Of a stretch of 64,000 bases of DNA, positions 62,633-64,000 are shown one piece after another; position 1 is the stretch's first letter; each line of letters begins with the position of its first letter. The notes under the pieces are model-generated. The model did no database searches and was not told where the DNA came from. It worked only from the letters and a program-made list of their open reading frames with translations. Position numbers and translations under genes: made by a program. The stretch is from Pedobacter psychrophilus (GTDB lineage Bacteria > Bacteroidota > Bacteroidia > Sphingobacteriales > Sphingobacteriaceae), in contig NZ_LWHJ01000022.1 of assembly GCF_001652725.1 (NCBI RefSeq), forward strand, positions 124,001-188,000, given 5' to 3'.

Positions 62633-64000
62633 ATGCGTAATCTCTTTTTTATATTTTCTGTATTGATGATTTGCTCAATACATAGCATCGCCCAAAAAAA
62701 TGATGAACGCCCAAATATTCTTTGGATAGTTAGCGAAGACAACACGACCATGCTAGGTTGTTATGGCGATAAATATGCTACTACACCTAATATTGATAAT
62801 TTTGCTAAGGAAGGTGTTCTTTATCAAAATGCTTTTTCAAACCCAGCGTGTGCAATTTCCAGAGCTGCATTAATCACAGGTATGCACCCAAGCTCTCTTG
62901 GAATTGAATTAATGAGAAGCGATTATCCTATTCCAAATTCTATCAAGTTTTTTCCTTCATATTTAAAAGAGGCAGGTTATTATACAACAAATAATGCAAA
63001 AGAAGATTATAATACCACTAAAAGAAAAAATGTTTGGAACGAATCGAATGGCAAAGCAACTTACAAAAACAGAAAGCCGGGACAACCATTTTTTGCAGTA
63101 TTTAATTTAGGTGTAACACACGAAAGCAGCATTGGAATTCACGGCTCTTACGAAAATTTACAGCATGATCCAGAAAAAGTAGTAATACCTCCTTATTTGC
63201 CTTCCAATCCCGAAATGAAAAAAGATTTTGCGCTTTATTACGACAAAATTGAAAAGATGGATAACCAGGTTGCGAAACTGTTAAAAGAATTAGATGAGGC
63301 AGGTTTATCAGATAATACAATCGTTTTTTATTATAGTGATAATGGTGGTGTTTTGGGAAGAAGTAAACGGTTTTTATATGATTCTGGAGTACATGTGCCA
63401 CTTATTATCCGCTTCCCAGAGAAGTATAAATCTTTGGCTCCATCTCCAATAGGGAGTATAACTGATAGGGTAGTTTCTTTTGAAGATTTTGCTCCAACAG
63501 TTTTAAGTTTGGCAGGTGTTAAAACTTCTAAAAATATGCAAGGTGTTCCATTTCTTGGGAAATATCAAGAAGCTGAAAAACAATACGCACTTAGTTTAAG
63601 AGGAAGAATTGATGAGACCATTGAAATGTCAAGAACTATAAGAGACAAGCAGTATAGGTACATCCGCAATTATATGCCTCATAAAATTTACGGACAACAT
63701 AACGAGTATTATTGGGAAACGAAATCTATCGTTTCTTGGGAAAAAGCTTTCAAAGAAGGGAAACTAAACGCATTACAATCTTCTTTTTGGTTTGCAAAAC
63801 CTACCGAAGAATTATATGATGTAAATGCAGATCCATATAACATAACAAACCTCATCAACGACAAAAATTACAAGAACATTTTAGAAAAGATGCGAAATGA
63901 TTTTAACAAGTTGATGATTAAAAATAATGATGCAGGCTTTATACCAGAATCAATGCGTGTTGATATTTCTAAAAATAGCACTGTTTATGAGTATGCGCAA
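62633..64000 (+). CDS. Secreted S1-family sulfatase, 3' end beyond the window
   Basis: The frame runs from ATG 62633 to the last base (456 codons) without a stop, so the gene continues outside. It has a signal peptide ending SIHSIAQ (about residue 21). The first metal site is VSEDNTTMLGCYG, with Glu-Asp in place of Asp-Asp, as in sulfamidase-like sulfatases. The formylglycine motif is CAISR (Cys73), not the usual CxPxR or CxAxR. The second metal pair is YSDNGGVLGRSK. The overall pattern resembles enzymes annotated as heparan N-sulfatases. It follows the sulfatase at 60996 by 59 bp and is likely cotranscribed. Confidence 0.9.
   Translation, partial: MRNLFFIFSVLMICSIHSIAQKNDERPNILWIVSEDNTTMLGCYGDKYATTPNIDNFAKEGVLYQNAFSNPACAISRAALITGMHPSSLGIELMRSDYPIPNSIKFFPSYLKEAGYYTTNNAKEDYNTTKRKNVWNESNGKATYKNRKPGQPFFAVFNLGVTHESSIGIHGSYENLQHDPEKVVIPPYLPSNPEMKKDFALYYDKIEKMDNQVAKLLKELDEAGLSDNTIVFYYSDNGGVLGRSKRFLYDSGVHVPLIIRFPEKYKSLAPSPIGSITDRVVSFEDFAPTVLSLAGVKTSKNMQGVPFLGKYQEAEKQYALSLRGRIDETIEMSRTIRDKQYRYIRNYMPHKIYGQHNEYYWETKSIVSWEKAFKEGKLNALQSSFWFAKPTEELYDVNADPYNITNLINDKNYKNILEKMRNDFNKLMIKNNDAGFIPESMRVDISKNSTVYEYAQ

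Noticed and set aside
1-64000. CRISPR arrays, tRNA/rRNA genes, insertion sequences and phage genes
   Set aside because: No spaced repeats, tRNA-like cloverleaf, transposase, integrase or phage motif was noticed on either strand.

Overview
The window is AT-rich DNA from a Bacteroidota bacterium, most likely a Pedobacter-like member of the Sphingobacteriaceae. The evidence is three SusC/SusD pairs, a PorP/SprF protein with a type IX secretion (T9SS) type B cargo, long NagB-PIG-L and FucP-type amino-sugar genes, lipoprotein signals throughout and few Shine-Dalgarno sites. Almost every gene belongs to a polysaccharide utilisation locus (PUL). No rRNA, tRNA, CRISPR array, insertion sequence or phage gene was seen.

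Region 1 (1-10.6 kb) is the tail of a PUL: the C-terminal part of a SusC, a SusD, a DUF1735-type surface lipoprotein, a membrane-anchored cytochrome c/FG-GAP protein, a GH3 enzyme, a VOC metalloprotein and a right-handed beta-helix protein. A decayed GH16 C-terminus follows at about 10.3 kb. GH3 plus former GH16 would suit a beta-glucan target, but this is inference.

Region 2 (10.6-32 kb) looks like a pathway for a sulfated, uronic-acid and amino-sugar glycan of glycosaminoglycan type. It has SusC/SusD, two sulfatases, a heparinase II/III-type lyase, a GH88 unsaturated uronidase (broken here by a one-base frameshift), a GH109-like enzyme, a CBM9-like protein, a metallophosphatase, and an inward operon of sugar kinase, FucP-type transporter and NagB-PIG-L fusion. 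A LacI-family regulator sits in the middle. Near-identical palindromes built on ACAAACGTTTGT lie roughly 70-100 bp upstream of the lacI/GH109, kinase, GH88 and susC starts, which suggests one coherent regulon.

Region 3 (32.5-64 kb) is a large second sulfated-glycan PUL: four GH43-type enzymes, GH2, a GH5-like clan A enzyme, GH27, two aldose 1-epimerases, a sialate O-acetylesterase-like esterase, five sulfatases, SusC/SusD, and then a T9SS type B cargo protein with its PorP/SprF partner where a surface glycan-binding lipoprotein is usually found. An AraC-type regulator faces two further sulfatases at the right edge. The gene set points to a galactose-rich sulfated polysaccharide with arabinose or xylose side groups (inference).

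Several intergenic gaps hold recognisable gene debris: a GH16 end, a sulfatase end, a DUF1735/DUF4361-type end and orphan signal peptides. These PULs therefore appear to have been remodelled by gene loss.
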